Assembly: GCF_004352825.1 (NCBI RefSeq)
Contig: NZ_SJRW01000002.1
Coordinates: forward strand, 620,001-684,000
DNA: 64,000 nucleotides
From: Luteimonas arsenica
GTDB lineage: Bacteria; Pseudomonadota; Gammaproteobacteria; Xanthomonadales; Xanthomonadaceae
Direction: 5' to 3'
Below the pieces are notes generated by a model. The model saw only the letters and a program-made list of their open reading frames with translations. It was not told the origin of the DNA and searched no databases. Shown here piece by piece: positions 53,594-64,000 of this stretch (its first letter is position 1; every line of letters starts with the position of its first letter). Both the position numbers and the translations under genes were made by a program.

Positions 53594-55537
53594 ATGTCCG
53601 CAGGCAATCCCAAGTCGAGCGCCGGGCCGCAGGCCGCGAGCGGCGCCGCCCATGGCCACGGCCACGGCCACGGCAAGGTCGGCCTGGCCGGCCTGGTGGT
53701 TGGCGCCGTTGGCGTGGTCTTCGGCGACATCGGCACCAGCCCGCTGTACACCCTGCGCATGGCCTTCAGCGGCAACTACGGCCTGGTCGCCGACCACGAC
53801 ACCGTGCTCGGCATCCTGTCGCTGATCTTCTGGGCGCTGACGGTGGTGGTGACCTTCAAGTACGTCACCATCATCATGCGCGCCGACAACGAGGGCGAAG
53901 GCGGCATCATGGCGCTGATGGCGCTGGCCCAGCGCAGCCTCAAACCCGGTTCGAAATCGGTCTACCTGGTGGGCCTGCTGGGCGTGTTCGGCGCCTCGCT
54001 GTTCTTCGGCGACGGCGTGATCACGCCGGCGATCTCGGTGCTCTCGGCGGTCGAGGGCCTGGAGGTGGTGGCGCCGCAGCTGCACGACTGGATCGTGCCG
54101 ATCACGGTGCTGGTGCTGGGCGCGCTGTTCGCCACCCAGCGCTTCGGCACCGAGAAGGTGGGGCGGGTGTTCGGGCCGATCACCATCCTCTGGTTCCTGG
54201 TGCTGGCGGCGCTGGGCGTGCTCAACATCCTGCACGAGCCTGAAGTGCTGAAGGCGATCAACCCCTGGTGGGCGGCGCGCTTCTTCGTCGATCACAGCTG
54301 GGGCGGGGTCTTCATCCTCGGCGCGGTGGTGCTGGCGGTCACCGGCGGCGAGGCGATCTACACCGACATGGGCCACTTCGGCGCGCGCCCGATCCGCCTG
54401 GGCTGGTACTGGTTCGTGCTGCCCTCGCTGATGCTGAACTACCTGGGGCAGGGCGCGCTGGTGCTGGAAGACCCGGAGGCGATCCGCAACCCGTTCTTCA
54501 TCGGCGTGCCGGAGTGGGGTCGCTGGCCGATGATCGTGCTCGCCACCGCGGCCACCGTGATCGCCTCGCAGGCGGTGATCACCGGCGGCTTCTCGGTCGC
54601 GCGCCAGGCGATGCAGCTGGGCTACATCCCGCGCATGCGCATCAAGCACACCTCCAGCGAGACCATTGGCCAGATCTACATCCCGGCGATCAACTGGTCG
54701 ATGGCCGCGATCGTGATCCTGCTGGTGCTGAGCTTCCGGACCTCGTCGGCGCTGGCCACCGCCTACGGCGTGTCGGTGTCGCTGACGATGCTGATCGACA
54801 CCCTGCTGCTGGCGATCGTGGCGCGCGCGCTGTGGCCCAAGGCGCGGCGCTGGGTGCTGCCGTGCTGCATCGGCTTCGTGGTGATCGACCTCGCCTTCGT
54901 GATCGCCAACGGCGCCAAGATCCCTCAGGGCGGCTGGTTCCCGCTGGTGCTGGGCATCGTGTTGTTCACGATGCTGCGCACCTGGCGGCGCGGCAAGCAG
55001 CTGCTGCGCGAGGGCGTGCAGGCCCAGGGCCTGCGCCTGGACACCTTCATCAACGGCCTGATGCTGGCGCCGCCGGTGCGGGTGCCGGGCACGGCGATCT
55101 TCATGACCAGCGATCCGGGCGTGGTGCCGCATGCCTTCATGCACAATCTCAAGCACAACAAGGTGCTGCACGAGCGCAACCTGTTCCTGACCGCGGAAAC
55201 CCTCACCGTGCCCTATGCGCCGCGCGACCGGCGGATTGCGCTGAACGCGGTCGGCGACGGCTTCTACCGGGTGACGGTGCGCTTCGGCTTCATGGAGATC
55301 CCGGACGTGCCGCTGGCGCTGATGCGCGCCTGCGACCGCGAAGGCCTGGACATCGATCCCATGGACACCACGTACTTCGTCGGCCGCGAGACCGTGGTTG
55401 CCAGCCGCCGCGTCGGCATGCCGGTGTGGCGCGACAGGCTGTTCGCGCTGATGCACCGCAACGCGGCACCGGCCAACAACTTCTTCCGGATCCCCGGCAA
55501 CCGCCTGGTGGAACTGGGCGCACAGGTGGAAATCTGA
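53594..55537 (+). CDS. kup: Low-affinity potassium uptake protein Kup
   Basis: Kup is a proton-coupled potassium importer. The 647-residue product has the hallmark [13 protein letters not shown] near the first of about twelve membrane helices, [16 protein letters not shown], and a C-terminal cytoplasmic domain. The N-terminus before the first helix is unusual: [11 protein letters not shown], encoded by a short tandem repeat. It lies 23 bases after ruvA. Confidence 0.95.
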   Translation: MSAGNPKSSAGPQAASGAAHGHGHGHGKVGLAGLVVGAVGVVFGDIGTSPLYTLRMAFSGNYGLVADHDTVLGILSLIFWALTVVVTFKYVTIIMRADNEGEGGIMALMALAQRSLKPGSKSVYLVGLLGVFGASLFFGDGVITPAISVLSAVEGLEVVAPQLHDWIVPITVLVLGALFATQRFGTEKVGRVFGPITILWFLVLAALGVLNILHEPEVLKAINPWWAARFFVDHSWGGVFILGAVVLAVTGGEAIYTDMGHFGARPIRLGWYWFVLPSLMLNYLGQGALVLEDPEAIRNPFFIGVPEWGRWPMIVLATAATVIASQAVITGGFSVARQAMQLGYIPRMRIKHTSSETIGQIYIPAINWSMAAIVILLVLSFRTSSALATAYGVSVSLTMLIDTLLLAIVARALWPKARRWVLPCCIGFVVIDLAFVIANGAKIPQGGWFPLVLGIVLFTMLRTWRRGKQLLREGVQAQGLRLDTFINGLMLAPPVRVPGTAIFMTSDPGVVPHAFMHNLKHNKVLHERNLFLTAETLTVPYAPRDRRIALNAVGDGFYRVTVRFGFMEIPDVPLALMRACDREGLDIDPMDTTYFVGRETVVASRRVGMPVWRDRLFALMHRNAAPANNFFRIPGNRLVELGAQVEI

Positions 55538-55607
55538 GTCCCGGGGCTGTCAAACCGCGGGCCGCGCCCCCATCCGGGTGGGGTCCCTCTGTCCACGAGC
55601 CGCCCCG

Positions 55608-56591
55608 ATGATCCCGTACTCGTTGCTCGACCTGGCGCCTGTCTGCGAAGGCAGCACGCCCGCCCAGGCCTTCGCCCATTCGCTCGACCTCGCGCGCCAT
55701 GCCGAAGCCCTGGGCTACCGCCGCTTCTGGCTGGCCGAGCACCACAACATGCCGGGCATCGCCAGCGCCGCGACGTCGGTGCTGATCGGCCACATCGCCG
55801 GCGGCACCTCGACCATCCGCGTCGGTGCCGGCGGGGTGATGCTGCCCAACCACGCGCCGCTGCAGGTGGCCGAGCAGTTCGGCACCCTGGCCTCGCTGCA
55901 TCCCGACCGCATCGATCTCGGGCTTGGCCGCGCGCCGGGCACCGACCAGCCGACGACGAAGGCCTTGCGCCGCTACTACGCCGGCTCCGACGCGTTCCCT
56001 TCGGACGTGATGGAACTGCTGCGCTATTTCGAGCCGGTGGCGCCCGGCCAGCCGGTGCAGGCGGTGCCCGGTGCCGGCATCGAGGTGCCGGTGTGGATCC
56101 TGGGGTCGAGCCTGTTCGGCGCGCAGCTGGCGGCATCGCTCGGACTGCCCTATGCGTTTGCCTCGCACTTCGCGCCGGCCGCAATGAGCGAGGCGCTGGC
56201 GCTGTACCACCGCGACTTCAGGCCGTCGAAGCGCCTGCGCGCGCCATGCGCGATGCTGGCGCTCAACGTGGTCGCCGCCGACACGCGCGGCGAGGCGCAG
56301 CGCCTGTTCACCACGCAGCAGCAGAGTTTCGTGCGACTGCGCCGCGGTGCCCCGGGGCTGATCCCGCCGCCGATCGACGACATCGAGGCGTTCTGGACGC
56401 CGCAGGAGAAGGCGATGGTCGAACAGTCGCTGGCCTGCTCAGTGGTCGGCGACGCGGACGACGTGCGCGAGGGGATCGCGGACTTTGTCGCGCGCCATCG
56501 GCCGGACGAGCTGATGCTGACGGCCAACATCTTCGACCACGCCGCGCGCAAGCGCTCCTTCGCGCTTGCGGCGGAGGCGTTCCAGGCATGA
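55608..56591 (+). CDS. Luciferase-like (LLM) flavin-dependent oxidoreductase
   Basis: The 327-residue product has the bacterial luciferase-like TIM barrel ([48 protein letters not shown]) of the MsnO8/YhbW group. Such enzymes use FMNH2 and oxygen. The start [11 protein letters not shown] at 55608 is the family's usual opening; an upstream ATG at 55578 is rejected. Substrate unknown. Confidence 0.9.
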   Translation: MIPYSLLDLAPVCEGSTPAQAFAHSLDLARHAEALGYRRFWLAEHHNMPGIASAATSVLIGHIAGGTSTIRVGAGGVMLPNHAPLQVAEQFGTLASLHPDRIDLGLGRAPGTDQPTTKALRRYYAGSDAFPSDVMELLRYFEPVAPGQPVQAVPGAGIEVPVWILGSSLFGAQLAASLGLPYAFASHFAPAAMSEALALYHRDFRPSKRLRAPCAMLALNVVAADTRGEAQRLFTTQQQSFVRLRRGAPGLIPPPIDDIEAFWTPQEKAMVEQSLACSVVGDADDVREGIADFVARHRPDELMLTANIFDHAARKRSFALAAEAFQA

Positions 56592-56607
56592 ATCCCGATC
56601 CCCGTTA

Positions 56608-56621
56608 TTGATCCAGGTCAA
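56608..56621 (+). promoter_or_regulatory. FNR/Anr-type box upstream of the nap operon
   Basis: TTGATCCAGGTCAA matches the FNR consensus TTGAT-N4-ATCAA with one change. It lies 118 bases before napE. If centred at -41.5, transcription would start near 56656. This predicts induction of the nitrate reductase under low oxygen. Confidence 0.7.
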
Positions 56622-56725
56622 TCGCGACGGCGTTCGTCGAACAATCGCGATTCGCGCTTGGCGCGGACCCCGCGTCGGGGTTAGGCTGGCCCCAGCAAGC
56701 CGAACCCTGCCGGGAGCGAAGTGCC

Positions 56726-56884
56726 TTGGAAACGAAGGCCGGCCAGCCAACGAAACGACGGGAGTTGCTCCTGTTCCTCTTCATCACCGTGGTGCTGTTC
56801 CCGGTGCTGTCGGTGATGATCGTGGGCGGCTACGGCTTCGCGGTCTGGATCTGGCAGATGTTCAACGGTCCACCGACCGCCTGA
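56726..56884 (+). CDS. napE: NapE, small membrane protein of the nap operon
   Basis: A 52-residue protein starts at a TTG with GGGAG nine bases upstream. Its central helix reads ELLLFLFITVVLFPVLSV, followed by GGYGFAVWIWQMFNGPP, matching NapE. NapE is a single-pass inner-membrane protein with an unsettled role in nitrate reduction. It is easily missed because of its size and TTG start. napF begins 15 bases later. Confidence 0.88.
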   Translation: METKAGQPTKRRELLLFLFITVVLFPVLSVMIVGGYGFAVWIWQMFNGPPTA

Positions 56885-56899
56885 GGCCGGGGACGCGAC

Positions 56900-57418
56900 G
56901 TGGCCACGGTCATCAACACTTCCCTCGATCGCAGCCGCCGGGCGCTGCTGCGCGGCCGGGTGCGCGCGAGGCCGTTGCTGCGCCCGCCCTGGGCGCTGGA
57001 CGAAGCCCGCTTCGTGGACGCCTGCACCGGCTGCGGCGACTGCATAGCCGCCTGCCCGGAACGGGTGCTGGCGGTGGGCGAGGGCGCGCTGCCGGAATTC
57101 GATCCCTCGCTGGGCGAATGCAGCTTCTGCGGTGACTGTGCCCGCGCCTGCGGCGAGCCCGCCTTCGGCCTGTTGGCCGATGCCCCGTGGACGCTGCGCG
57201 CGGAGGTCGGCGATACCTGCCTCACCCGCAAGGGCGTGGTGTGTTCGAGCTGCCGTGATGCCTGCGGTGAGTCCGCGATCACGTTCCCCGTCACCAGCGC
57301 CGTGCCTTCGCCGCACGTGGACGCCGGGCGCTGCACCGGCTGCGGTGCCTGCGTCGGTGCCTGCCCGGCGGCGGCGATCGGCCTGCATGCATCCGTCGAG
57401 GAGGCCGTCGATGCCTGA
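56900..57418 (+). CDS. napF: Ferredoxin-type protein NapF
   Basis: The 172-residue GTG-started protein has a first cluster CTGCGDCIAACP, a second CSFCGDCARAC, a CSSCRDACGE set, and a last CTGCGACVGACP, so three to four [4Fe-4S] clusters. NapF is cytoplasmic and interacts with NapA precursor, probably helping its iron-sulfur or redox maturation. The stop overlaps napD. Confidence 0.93.
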   Translation: MATVINTSLDRSRRALLRGRVRARPLLRPPWALDEARFVDACTGCGDCIAACPERVLAVGEGALPEFDPSLGECSFCGDCARACGEPAFGLLADAPWTLRAEVGDTCLTRKGVVCSSCRDACGESAITFPVTSAVPSPHVDAGRCTGCGACVGACPAAAIGLHASVEEAVDA

Positions 57419-57683
57419 GACCGCGCGCGAATGGCACGTCGCCAGCCTGGTGGTGCGCCACCAGCGCGAGGCCATCCCAGCGCTCGCCGCCGCGGTGGCG
57501 GGCGCGGACGGCCTCGAACTCGCCCTGCAGGAGGAACACTGCAGCGTGTTGCTGCAGGAAAGCGACGGCACCCGCGGACTGATGGCCAGCATCGACCTGC
57601 TGCAGGCGCTGCCGGGGGTCATCACCGTCAACCTCGTCTACCACCACGTCGAGCGGCCCGAGCCAGAGGAGTGCCAGGGATGA
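57411..57683 (+). CDS. napD: NapA signal-peptide chaperone NapD
   Basis: The 90-residue product starts [18 protein letters not shown] and has the ferredoxin-like fold of NapD ([18 protein letters not shown]). NapD binds the twin-arginine signal of NapA and delays export until the cofactor is inserted. It overlaps napF by eight bases and napA by four. Confidence 0.93.
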   Translation: MPETAREWHVASLVVRHQREAIPALAAAVAGADGLELALQEEHCSVLLQESDGTRGLMASIDLLQALPGVITVNLVYHHVERPEPEECQG

Positions 57684-60178
57684 GTACCACCCGCCGTGAA
57701 TTCATCCGCAACAGCGCCATCGCCAGCGCCGCGGTCGCCGCCGGCCTGCCGGTGCCCGGCCACGTCGCCGACGCGGTGGTCGAGGGCGACCAGCAGCTCA
57801 AGTGGAGCAAGGCGCCCTGCCGCTACTGCGGGACCGGCTGCGGCATCAACGTGGCGGTGCGCGGCGGGCGCGTGGTCGCCACCCACGGCGACGTGCACGC
57901 CGAGGTCAACCGCGGGCTGAACTGCGTCAAGGGCTACTTCCTGTCGAAGGTGATGTACGGCGCCGACCGCCTGACCACGCCGCTGCTGCGCAAGAAGAAC
58001 GGCGCCTACGACAAGGAAGGCGACTTCACGCCGGTCAGCTGGGACGAGGCCTTCGACGTGATGGAGGAGAAGTTCCGCGCCGTGCTCAAGGCCAAGGGCG
58101 GCGACGGCATCGGCATGTTCGGCTCCGGCCAGTGGACGGTGTGGGAGGGCTACGCCGCCAACAAGCTGATGAAGGCGGGGTTCCGCAGCAACCACATCGA
58201 CCCCAACGCGCGCCACTGCATGGCGTCCGCGGTCACCGGCTTCATGCGCACCTTCGGCATGGACGAGCCGATGGGCTGCTACGACGACATCGAGGCCGCA
58301 GACGCCTTCGTGCTCTGGGGCTCGAACATGGCCGAGATGCACCCGATCCTGTGGACCCGGGTCACCGACCGCCGGCTGTCGAACCCGCACGTCAAGGTGG
58401 CGGTGCTGTCGACCTTCGAGCACCGCAGCTTCGACCTGGCCGACATCCCGATGGTGTTCAAGCCGCAGACGGACCTGGTGATCCTGAACTACATCGCCAA
58501 CCACATCATCAGGTCGGGCAAGGTCAACCGCGACTTCGTCGACAAACACACCACCTTCAAGCGCGGCAACGACGACATCGGCTACGGCCTGCGCCCGGAG
58601 CACCCGCTGCAGGTGGCGGCGAAGAACGCCGGCGATCCCAACGGCGGCACGGCCATCGACTTCGACGAGTTCGCGCGCTTCGTGGCGCCGTACACGCTGG
58701 AGAGGGCAGTGGAGATGACCGGTGTCGAGCGCGGCTGGCTGGAGAAGCTGGCCGAGCTCTACGCCAACCCGGACGTCAAGGTGATGTCGTTCTGGACCAT
58801 GGGATTCAACCAGCACACGCGCGGCACCTGGGCCAACAACATGGTCTACAACATCCATCTGCTGACCGGGAAGATCGCGACCCCGGGCAACAGCCCGTTC
58901 TCGCTGACCGGACAGCCTTCGGCCTGCGGCACCGCGCGCGAGGTCGGCACCTTCAGCCACCGCCTGCCGGCGGACATGGTGGTGACCAATCCCGAGCACC
59001 GGAAGCACGCCGAGGAGATCTGGAGGATCCCGCACGGGATCATCAGGGAGGAGATCGGTTACCACGCGGTCGAGCAGAACCGCGCGCTGAAGGACGGCAA
59101 GCTCAACGCCTACTGGGTGCAGGTCAACAACAACATGCAGGCCGGCGCCAACATCCTCGAGGAGGGCTGGCCGGGCTACCGCAACCCGGACAACTTCATC
59201 GTGGTGTCCGACGCCTATCCCACCGTGACCTGCCAGGCCGCCGACCTCGTGCTGCCTTCGGCGATGTGGGTGGAGAAGGAGGGCGCCTACGGCAACGCCG
59301 AACGCCGCACGCACTTCTGGCACCAGCTGGTGGACGCACCCGGCGAGGCCCGCTCCGACCTGTGGCAGCTGATGGAGTTTTCCAAGCGCTTCACCACCGA
59401 CGAGTGCTGGCCGGAGGACATCCTGGCGGCCAACCCGGAGTTCCGCGGCAAGACGCTCTTCGACGTGCTGTACCGCAACGGCAAGGTCGACGCCTTCGGC
59501 GTGGAAGAGATCGAGGAGGGCTATGCCAACCGCGAGGCCGAGGCCTTCGGCTTCTATCCGCAGAAGGGCCTGTTCGAGGAGTACGCCGAGTTCGGCCGCG
59601 GCCATGCCCACGATCTCGCGCCCTTCGATCGCTACCACCAGGAGCGCGGCCTGCGCTGGCCGGTGGTGGACGGCAAGGAGACGCGCTGGCGCTACCGCGA
59701 GGGCGAGGATCCCTACGTCAAGCCGGGCACCGGCTTCGAGTTCTACGGCAACCCGGACGGCAAGGCGGTGATCTGGGCGCTGCCCTACGAGCCGCCCGCC
59801 GAATCGCCGGACGGCGAGTACGACCTGTGGCTGGTCACCGGCCGCGTGCTGGAGCACTGGCATTCGGGCTCCATGACGATGCGCGTGCCCGAGCTGTACC
59901 GCGCGGTGCCCTCGGCGGTGGTGTTCATGCATCCCGACGACGCGCGCGCGCGCGGGCTCAAGCGCGGCGACGAGGTCGAGGTGTCCTCGCGCCGCGGCGC
60001 CATGCGCACGCGGGTGGAGACGCGCGGACGCAACCGGGTCCCGCGCGGGGTGATCTTCGTGCCCTGGTTCGACGCGGCCCAGCTGATCAACAAGGTCACC
60101 CTGGACGCGACCTGCCCGATCTCCAAGCAGACCGATTTCAAGAAATGCGCGGCCAGGGTCGCCGCGGTGGGAGCCTGA
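57680..60178 (+). CDS. napA: Periplasmic nitrate reductase catalytic subunit NapA
   Basis: NapA reduces nitrate to nitrite in the periplasm with a bis-MGD molybdenum cofactor. The 832-residue product has a twin-arginine signal (TTRREFIR), the [4Fe-4S] ligands [12 protein letters not shown] and NCVKGYF, and the molybdenum-ligand cysteine in [11 protein letters not shown]-terminal parts show the molybdopterin-binding fold. The length is normal for the family. Confidence 0.97.
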   Translation: MSTTRREFIRNSAIASAAVAAGLPVPGHVADAVVEGDQQLKWSKAPCRYCGTGCGINVAVRGGRVVATHGDVHAEVNRGLNCVKGYFLSKVMYGADRLTTPLLRKKNGAYDKEGDFTPVSWDEAFDVMEEKFRAVLKAKGGDGIGMFGSGQWTVWEGYAANKLMKAGFRSNHIDPNARHCMASAVTGFMRTFGMDEPMGCYDDIEAADAFVLWGSNMAEMHPILWTRVTDRRLSNPHVKVAVLSTFEHRSFDLADIPMVFKPQTDLVILNYIANHIIRSGKVNRDFVDKHTTFKRGNDDIGYGLRPEHPLQVAAKNAGDPNGGTAIDFDEFARFVAPYTLERAVEMTGVERGWLEKLAELYANPDVKVMSFWTMGFNQHTRGTWANNMVYNIHLLTGKIATPGNSPFSLTGQPSACGTAREVGTFSHRLPADMVVTNPEHRKHAEEIWRIPHGIIREEIGYHAVEQNRALKDGKLNAYWVQVNNNMQAGANILEEGWPGYRNPDNFIVVSDAYPTVTCQAADLVLPSAMWVEKEGAYGNAERRTHFWHQLVDAPGEARSDLWQLMEFSKRFTTDECWPEDILAANPEFRGKTLFDVLYRNGKVDAFGVEEIEEGYANREAEAFGFYPQKGLFEEYAEFGRGHAHDLAPFDRYHQERGLRWPVVDGKETRWRYREGEDPYVKPGTGFEFYGNPDGKAVIWALPYEPPAESPDGEYDLWLVTGRVLEHWHSGSMTMRVPELYRAVPSAVVFMHPDDARARGLKRGDEVEVSSRRGAMRTRVETRGRNRVPRGVIFVPWFDAAQLINKVTLDATCPISKQTDFKKCAARVAAVGA

Positions 60179-60179
60179 C

Positions 60180-60710
60180 ATGCACCGGATCCCGATAACC
60201 GTGTCCCTGCTGCTGGCGGCCGCCGCGCTGGCGCTGTCGCTCGCCGCCTGCGGTGAGCGTGCCCCCGAGCCGGAGATCAAGCCGCCGGCCCCGCCGATCA
60301 GCGCCCGCGGCAATCCCGCGCGTGAGCTCGACGGCATGCGCCGGCACGTGCCGGTCGATGTCGAGATCACGCCGCTGCCGATGGCGCGGGTCGAGAACTT
60401 CGACCGCACCCGCGAGCGCGCCTACCCGATGCAGCCGCCAACCATCCCGCATTCGATCGACGGCTACCAGGTCGACCTGAACTCCAACCGGTGCATGCTC
60501 TGCCACGCGCGCAGCGCTGCGGCCTCGTTCCAGGCCCCGCCGGTCAGCGTCACCCACTACATGGACCGCGACGACCAGTTCCTGGCCGAGGTCTCGCCGC
60601 GGCGCTATTTCTGCGTGCAGTGCCACGTGGTGCAGACCGACGCCCAGCCGCTGGTGGCAAACGGCTTCATGGACATCGACGCGGTGCTGCGCTCGGAGCG
60701 CCCGCAATGA
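60180..60710 (+). CDS. napB: Diheme cytochrome NapB with a lipobox
   Basis: NapB passes electrons from NapC to NapA. The 176-residue product has two heme sites, CMLCH and CVQCH. Its N-terminus ends in LSLAACGER: a cysteine placed as in a lipobox, whereas NapB usually has a plain cleavable signal. If lipidated, this NapB is membrane-tethered. It follows napA by one base and overlaps napC (ATGA). Confidence 0.93.
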   Translation: MHRIPITVSLLLAAAALALSLAACGERAPEPEIKPPAPPISARGNPARELDGMRRHVPVDVEITPLPMARVENFDRTRERAYPMQPPTIPHSIDGYQVDLNSNRCMLCHARSAAASFQAPPVSVTHYMDRDDQFLAEVSPRRYFCVQCHVVQTDAQPLVANGFMDIDAVLRSERPQ

Positions 60711-61345
60711 AGCCGGTCCGGCGCGCCTGGGAGGTGCTGGCCGGCTTCTGGGGGCAGGTCAGCCGGCCGGCGAGGCACCTGAGCCTCGGCTTCCTGACGC
60801 TGGGCGGCTTCATCGCCGGGATCGTGTTCTGGGGCGGCTTCAACACCGCGCTGGAGGCGACCAATACCGAGACCTTCTGCGTCAGCTGCCATGAAATGCA
60901 GGACAACGTCTTCGAGGAGCTGAAGGCCACCATCCACTACACCAACCGCTCGGGCGTGCGCGCGACCTGCCCGGACTGCCACGTGCCGCACGACTGGACC
61001 GACAAGATGGGTCGCAAGATGCAGGCCTCGAAGGAGGTCTGGGGCAAGATCTTCCGTACCATCGATACCCGCGAGAAGTTCCTCGACAAGCGTCTGGAAC
61101 TGGCGCAGCACGAATGGGCACGGCTGAAGGCCAACGATTCTCTGGAGTGCCGCAACTGCCACGACTACGACTCGATGGACCTGACCCGCCAGGCCAGCCG
61201 TTCGGCCTTCATCCACCGCAACTACCTGGCGACCGGGCAGGCCACCTGCATCGACTGCCACAAGGGCATCGCCCACAAGCTGCCAGACATGACCGGCGTG
61301 CCCCAGGGCCTGCAGGCCGCGAGCTCCCTGCCATCCCCCCACTGA
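60707..61345 (+). CDS. napC: Tetraheme quinol dehydrogenase NapC
   Basis: NapC is an inner-membrane-anchored cytochrome that oxidises quinol and reduces NapB. The 212-residue product has one membrane helix ([17 protein letters not shown]) and four heme motifs CVSCH, CPDCH, CRNCH and CIDCH. No napG or napH is present, so NapC is the only visible electron entry. It is the last gene of napEFDABC. Confidence 0.95.
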   Translation: MKPVRRAWEVLAGFWGQVSRPARHLSLGFLTLGGFIAGIVFWGGFNTALEATNTETFCVSCHEMQDNVFEELKATIHYTNRSGVRATCPDCHVPHDWTDKMGRKMQASKEVWGKIFRTIDTREKFLDKRLELAQHEWARLKANDSLECRNCHDYDSMDLTRQASRSAFIHRNYLATGQATCIDCHKGIAHKLPDMTGVPQGLQAASSLPSPH

Positions 61346-61352
61346 ACAGGGT

Positions 61353-61412
61353 TCTTCCCCCCGCCCACGGGGGAAAATGCCCGAAGGGCGGGTGGGGGCG
61401 AGGCTTGCGGGG
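61353..61412. repeat. REP-like palindromic element, copy e
   Basis: TTCCCCCCG...CGGGGGAAA at 61354-61375 forms the stem, followed by GCCCGAAGGGCGGGTGGGGGC, almost identical to the tail of copy b. It lies between napC and ruvB and may act as the operon end. Confidence 0.7.
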
Positions 61413-61459
61413 GTGGAGGCGGTCTGGCGGGATCGCTGCGGGCTTGCGACCATAGGGTG

Positions 61460-62478
<1,019 letters not shown>

Positions 62479-62494
<16 letters not shown>

Positions 62495-62919
62495 TGCCTC
62501 TGTTCAGCCTGCCGACAAGGGTCTACTGGGAAGATACCGACGCTGGTGGCGTGGTCTACCACGCCCGGTACGTGGCCTTCCTGGAACGCGCGCGCAGCGA
62601 ATGGATGCGCAGCGTCGGGCACGGGCAGCAGGCCCTGATCGATGGCCTGGACCTGGTGTTCGCGGTGCGTGACATGCACCTGGACTTCCACAGGCCGGCG
62701 CGCCTGGATGACGCGCTGGAGGTCACCGTGGCCCTGGCGCGGGTGCGCCGGGCCAGCGTGGAATTCGCGCAGCAGGTGCTGCGCGGCGGCGACGTGCTGG
62801 TGTCGGCGCGGGTGCGGGTCGCGGCGCTGGACGCCGGCGGCTTCCGGCCCCGGGCCATCCCCGACGCGCTGTACGGACAACTCAAACCCCTCGAATCAAA
62901 CGCGGAGCAAGATCGATGA
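62479..62919 (+). CDS. ybgC: Acyl-CoA thioesterase YbgC
   Basis: The 146-residue hot-dog fold protein has [24 protein letters not shown], with the catalytic aspartate, and belongs to the tol-pal cluster. The TTG at 62479 has GGAGGGA five bases upstream; a GTG at 62494, which overlaps the ruvB stop, gives a shorter product without such a site. It overlaps tolQ by four bases. Confidence 0.93.
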
Positions 62920-63719
62920 GTGCAACGGCCCTCCTGATGCAGGTGAGCACCGTGGAACCCCTGCCCGAGGACGCGCCGGCGGATACGGTCGCGCTGGCCG
63001 CGGACGCCGCCGGCCAGGCCGCGGGCGCGCCGGTGACCGGCGGCGAACTCGATCTGATCCAGCTGGTGCTGCACGCCTCGATCCCGGTGCAGCTGGTGAT
63101 GCTGCTCCTGCTGCTGGCCTCGATCGCCTCGTGGGTCATCATCTTCCGCAAGAAGCGCATGCTCGACCGCGCAGAGAAGGAGGCCGACCGCTTCGAGGAG
63201 CGCTTCTGGTCGGGCGCCGACCTCGGCAAGCTCTACAGCGCCGCCAGCGAGCGTAACCGCGAGGTGGAAGGCCTGGAAGCGATCTTCGAGGCCGGCTTCC
63301 GCGAATACAGCCGCAGTGGCCAGCGCCGCGGCGGCGACAGCCGGGCCAAGCTCGAGGGCGCCCAGCGCGGAATGCGCGTGGCCAGCTCGCGCGAGCTCGA
63401 CGGCCTGGAGCACAACCTCGAGTTCCTCGCCAACGTCGGCTCGATCGCGCCCTACGTCGGCCTGCTGGGCACGGTGTGGGGCATCATGATCGCCTTCCAC
63501 GGCCTGGCCAACGTCAAGGAAGCAACCATCGCCAGCGTCGCGCCCGGCATCTCCGAAGCGCTGATCGCGACCGCCATGGGCCTGTTCGCGGCGATCCCGG
63601 CGGTCTGGGCCTACAACCGCTTCGCCACCAAGGTCGAGCGCGTGGCCGGCCGCTACGACGCCTTCTCCGAGGAGTTCTCCTCGATCCTGGAGCGCCAGTC
63701 CTCGGCCGGCGAGGCCTGA
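62916..63719 (+). CDS. tolQ: Tol-Pal system proton-channel protein TolQ
   Basis: TolQ with TolR uses the proton gradient to drive outer-membrane constriction. The 267-residue product has three membrane helices, with [18 protein letters not shown] near residue 55 and the conserved [12 protein letters not shown] later. The first 45 residues form an Ala/Pro/Asp-rich extension before the first helix, longer than in E. coli TolQ. tolR follows four bases after the stop. Confidence 0.95.
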   Translation: MSATALLMQVSTVEPLPEDAPADTVALAADAAGQAAGAPVTGGELDLIQLVLHASIPVQLVMLLLLLASIASWVIIFRKKRMLDRAEKEADRFEERFWSGADLGKLYSAASERNREVEGLEAIFEAGFREYSRSGQRRGGDSRAKLEGAQRGMRVASSRELDGLEHNLEFLANVGSIAPYVGLLGTVWGIMIAFHGLANVKEATIASVAPGISEALIATAMGLFAAIPAVWAYNRFATKVERVAGRYDAFSEEFSSILERQSSAGEA

Positions 63720-63723
63720 TCCC

Positions 63724-64000
<277 letters not shown>

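Overview
The window is GC-rich chromosomal DNA from a gammaproteobacterium of the Xanthomonadaceae (a Lysobacter, Luteimonas or Pseudoxanthomonas type organism). This placement is inferred from gene order (secA-mutT; pilB-pilC-pilD-coaE; pilR-pilS beside sucC-sucD; ruvC-ruvA ... ruvB-ybgC-tolQ-tolR) and protein style; no 16S gene is present. No rRNA, tRNA, CRISPR array, transposase-bearing insertion sequence or prophage was seen.

Layout. 1-4056: end of an M23 peptidase gene, secA, and a Nudix/ThiE-like fusion. 4280-7663: an accessory patch with a ParE/Phd toxin-antitoxin pair, coaE, a Fic protein and a BrnT/BrnA pair whose toxin is frameshifted. 7793-21815: a type IV pilus region on the minus strand (pilD, pilC, pilB, a GT-C-like membrane glycosyltransferase, a first pilin, a membrane alkaline-phosphatase/sulfatase-fold enzyme, a second pilin, a TfpZ-like accessory gene, pilR, pilS), interrupted by one plus-strand Rpn-family gene with an apparent internal deletion. 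Both pilin genes have a strong sigma-54 promoter match, which fits control by the PilS-PilR system encoded in the same cluster.

21890-29822: sucC-sucD, a CcdA/CcdB module, nadE, bamD, rluD, pgeF and glyoxalase I. 29909-33859: a trehalose operon (otsB, a GH15 hydrolase, otsA). 33981-48349: clpB with a sigma-32 promoter, a YbaL/KefB-like antiporter, a TonB-dependent receptor, a 2OG-Fe(II) hydroxylase, the ABC-F protein YheS, a secreted protein of unknown function, a universal stress protein, a lipoprotein, an FmdB-type zinc ribbon and a second antiporter.

48400-64000: aspS, a GNAT acetyltransferase, an alpha/beta hydrolase, yebC, ruvC-ruvA, kup, a luciferase-like oxidoreductase, a compact periplasmic nitrate reductase operon napEFDABC behind an FNR-type box, then ruvB, ybgC, tolQ and the start of tolR. 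Five copies of a dispersed palindromic REP-like element lie only between genes. The least explained parts are the two-pilin modification locus, the dispersed palindromes including a 17-bp-arm inverted repeat before yebC, the defective brnT, the lipobox on NapB, and the secreted protein at 43864-45345.
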